Assembly (NCBI GenBank): GCA_963742035.1
Contig: CAVUKH010000008.1
Location: 62,001-126,000 of the forward strand
DNA length: 64,000 bases
Direction of reading: 5' to 3'
Origin: Bog-473 sp963742035
GTDB taxonomy: Bacteria > Actinomycetota > Acidimicrobiia > Acidimicrobiales > RAAP-2
Part shown: piece by piece, positions 62,657 to 64,000 of the stretch
How the letters are laid out: every line of letters begins with the position of its first letter
Numbering within the stretch: the stretch's first letter is position 1
The notes under the pieces: model-generated
Told to the model about the DNA's origin: nothing
Databases searched by the model: none
What the model saw: only the letters and a program-made list of their open reading frames with translations
Made by a program: the position numbers and the translations under genes

Positions 62657-63346
62657 TCAGGCGCCCCCCGCCACCGCGGCCAGCGCGTCACTGAGGCGGT
62701 CGGTGATCACGGTGTCCACCCCCGCAGCCATCATCGCCCGCAGGTCCTCGGGGGCGTTGACGGTCCACACGTTCACCGCAAGGCCCATTGCATGGGCCCG
62801 CGTCACCAGCTCGGGGTCGACCGACGCCACGAACGGGTGGACGGCGCCGAATCCGGCTTCCGCGGCGGCCGCCAGCGCCGGTCCGACATCGGCCGCGAGG
62901 CCCCAGAGCGCGCCGAGCGCCAGCCGCCCGTCTGCGGCCTGCACGGCCCGGAGGGTCGCCGTCTGGAAGGACGAGACGAGTACCCGTGCCGTCCAGCCGG
63001 CCTCGTCGATGGCGGCCGCCGTGAGCGCCGCCACCGCCTCACCCGGGTCCCATCCGGGATCCTGCGGGGCGTTCTTGATCTCGATGTTCACCACCATGCC
63101 CTCGCAGACGGCCAGCACGTCGGCCAGGAGCGGGACGTGCGCCGGCAGGTCCGCCACTTCCAGCTCCGCGATCGTGCCGAGCGCCGGGATCTCGGCATCG
63201 TGGTGGACAGCAAGGGCACCGTCGGCGGTGAGGCGCACGTCGAGCTCGACGCCGTCGGCACCCAGCCGCCGAGCCTCCGCGAAGGCGTCGATCGTGTTCT
63301 CGGTGAACCCTTCGGTGCAACCCCTATGTGCAAAGACGGCGGTCAT
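62657..63346 (-). CDS. Glycerophosphodiester phosphodiesterase
   Basis: This 229-residue protein has the GDPD motifs AHRGCTEGFTENTIDAF (His7 and the Glu of TENT), VELDVRLTADGALAVHHD and VVNIEIKN, complete with the remaining barrel strands. It hydrolyses glycerophosphodiesters to glycerol-3-phosphate and an alcohol. No signal peptide is evident, so it is probably cytoplasmic. Confidence 0.93.
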   Translation of the reverse strand: MTAVFAHRGCTEGFTENTIDAFAEARRLGADGVELDVRLTADGALAVHHDAEIPALGTIAELEVADLPAHVPLLADVLAVCEGMVVNIEIKNAPQDPGWDPGEAVAALTAAAIDEAGWTARVLVSSFQTATLRAVQAADGRLALGALWGLAADVGPALAAAAEAGFGAVHPFVASVDPELVTRAHAMGLAVNVWTVNAPEDLRAMMAAGVDTVITDRLSDALAAVAGGA

Positions 63347-63412
63347 CGGGCCCGCGACCCCCTCATGTCACGATTCCGCCGTGCCGAGCGTCGAACTTTC
63401 ACCAAAAACTCC

Positions 63413-63441
63413 TTGCCTGGGCCTCGGCAGACCGTTACCCT
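63413..63441 (+). promoter_or_regulatory. Promoter of whiB1
   Basis: TTGCCT (63413-63418), 17 bases, TACCCT (63436-63441). Transcription would begin near 63448, giving a leader of about 80 bases that contains the CRP-like site. Confidence 0.45.
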
Positions 63442-63491
63442 CTTCCCCGTTAACCCGCTTTTCACAGACGGACACCAACTGGGTCCGATCA

Positions 63492-63507
63492 TGTGAAAAG
63501 GATCACA
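63492..63507. promoter_or_regulatory. CRP/FNR-family binding site upstream of whiB1
   Basis: TGTGA, six bases, TCACA is an exact match to the CRP consensus, 22 bases before the start codon. A further CTTTTCACA (63458-63466) forms a second half-site that pairs with TGTGAAAAG across 25 bases. In Mycobacterium tuberculosis the cAMP receptor protein controls whiB1; the same logic appears here. The site is downstream of the predicted -10, which would favour repression. Confidence 0.65.
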
Positions 63508-63529
63508 ATGCTGGTGGAGGCACATTCCG

Positions 63530-63829
63530 ATGGCTCTCATGTGGAACCGGACCGTCGACTGGGACGCGGACGACTGGCGGCGCTCGGCCGCCTGCCGCAA
63601 CACCGAACCGGACCTCTTCTTCCCCGTTGGCACGACGGGGCCCGCCGTCGACCAGATCGACGCCGCCAAGCGTGTCTGCCATGCCTGTGACGCGCTCGAG
63701 CCGTGTCTCGATTTCGCCCTGGCCACCAACCAGGAGTCGGGCGTCTGGGGCGGCACCTCCGAGGAGGAGCGCCGCAAGTTGCGCAAGGCCTGGCTGGCCG
63801 CCCGACGCTCGCAGCGCGTCGCCATCTGA
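63530..63829 (+). CDS. whiB1: WhiB-family iron-sulfur transcription factor, WhiB1-like
   Basis: This 99-residue protein has GGAGG nine bases before its ATG. The four cluster cysteines are Cys22, Cys50, Cys53 and Cys59 (AACRNTEPDLFFP, CHACDALEPC), followed by the GVWGG turn (71-75) and the basic EEERRKLRKAWLAARR tail. WhiB1 in mycobacteria is an essential NO-sensitive regulator that binds the major sigma factor. Identity as WhiB1 rather than another paralogue is supported by the convergent PdtaS-like kinase gene and the CRP-like site upstream. Confidence 0.9.
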   Translation: MALMWNRTVDWDADDWRRSAACRNTEPDLFFPVGTTGPAVDQIDAAKRVCHACDALEPCLDFALATNQESGVWGGTSEEERRKLRKAWLAARRSQRVAI

Positions 63830-63851
63830 CCCCGATCTCGCAGCGCCGAGG

Positions 63852-64000
63852 TCACCGGGGGGCGCGGACCGGCACCGAGATGGCGACGCGGGTTCCACCC
63901 CCGTCGCCCGCCGGCACCGGCTCCATGGAGATCGTCCCCTCCAGCTGACTGACGACGAGGTCGCGCACGATCGACAGCCCGAGGCTCGACGTCCGCTCAA
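63852..64000 (-). CDS. pdtaS: Sensor histidine kinase, C-terminal ATPase domain (PdtaS-like, 5' part outside window)
   Basis: The last 48 codons run off the window edge: TSSLGLSIVRDLVVSQLEGTISMEPV, then GTRVAISVPVRAP and the stop. This is the G2 box and the end of a HATPase_c domain. The gene is convergent with whiB1, 22 bases apart, the order found in mycobacteria, where PdtaS is the HisKA_2-type kinase next to whiB1. The catalytic and sensor parts cannot be seen. Confidence 0.75.
   Translation of the reverse strand, partial: ERTSSLGLSIVRDLVVSQLEGTISMEPVPAGDGGGTRVAISVPVRAPR

Overview
The window is high-GC actinobacterial DNA, most likely from the class Acidimicrobiia or a close relative. 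The evidence is a WhiB gene convergent with a PdtaS-type sensor kinase, coenzyme F420-linked enzyme families (a luciferase-like oxidoreductase of the MSMEG_2256 type, a PPOX-fold protein, an FrhB-like iron-sulfur protein), the actinobacterial families DUF3151, DUF3090, SCO1664 and MSMEG_4193, many GTG starts, and two secreted proteins built from the GYWLVASDGG repeat common in Acidimicrobiia. No rRNA, tRNA, CRISPR array, transposase or phage gene was seen. Species-level identity cannot be read from the sequence.

Region 1 (1-12.5 kb) looks accessory. It holds the 3' part of a GH43-like propeller protein with near-identical 126-bp repeats; a large fusion of an ATP-grasp ligase and a flavin oxidoreductase preceded by a coupled 17-codon micro-ORF; a short cation-transporter-like membrane protein; two possible proline/glutamate-rich micro-ORFs; two methyltransferases; a DODA-type dioxygenase; a two-gene unit with a small release-factor-like (baeRF-type) protein; an HSL-type esterase; and an F420-dependent oxidoreductase. 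By eye the base composition of several of these genes is less GC-rich than the rest.

Region 2 (12.5-31 kb) carries transport, small-molecule enzymes and their regulators: a 14-TM drug exporter, AraC/glyoxalase, a TetR regulator divergent from an alpha/beta hydrolase with a clear inverted repeat between them, hotdog thioesterases, a MarR regulator translationally coupled to a heterodimeric ABC exporter, a PaaX-like regulator divergent from a fatty acid desaturase, a depolymerase-type esterase, an ion permease, and an HSL hydrolase next to an SDR of the 3-hydroxyacyl-CoA dehydrogenase type. The mix suggests lipid and acyl-CoA metabolism.

Region 3 (31-48.5 kb) mixes core genes (argS, acnA, bcp, a DEAD-box helicase operon) with a secreted propeller-CHAP protein, a GntR(YtrA)-ABC operon behind a perfect 22-bp operator, an Fpg/Nei DNA glycosylase and an FrhB-like protein.

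Region 4 (48.5-64 kb) contains a GlxA/DJ-1 pair, an FAD dehydrogenase, a phosphotransferase, UdgB, the conserved actinobacterial trio MSMEG_4193-DUF3090-SCO1664, a TauE/SafE exporter, an MBOAT/SGNH acyl-transfer pair, etfBA, a GDPD and whiB1/pdtaS. A perfect CRP consensus site lies just upstream of whiB1. Several genes have actinobacterial promoters placed so that the start codon is at or near the 5' end of the mRNA, i.e. probable leaderless transcripts.
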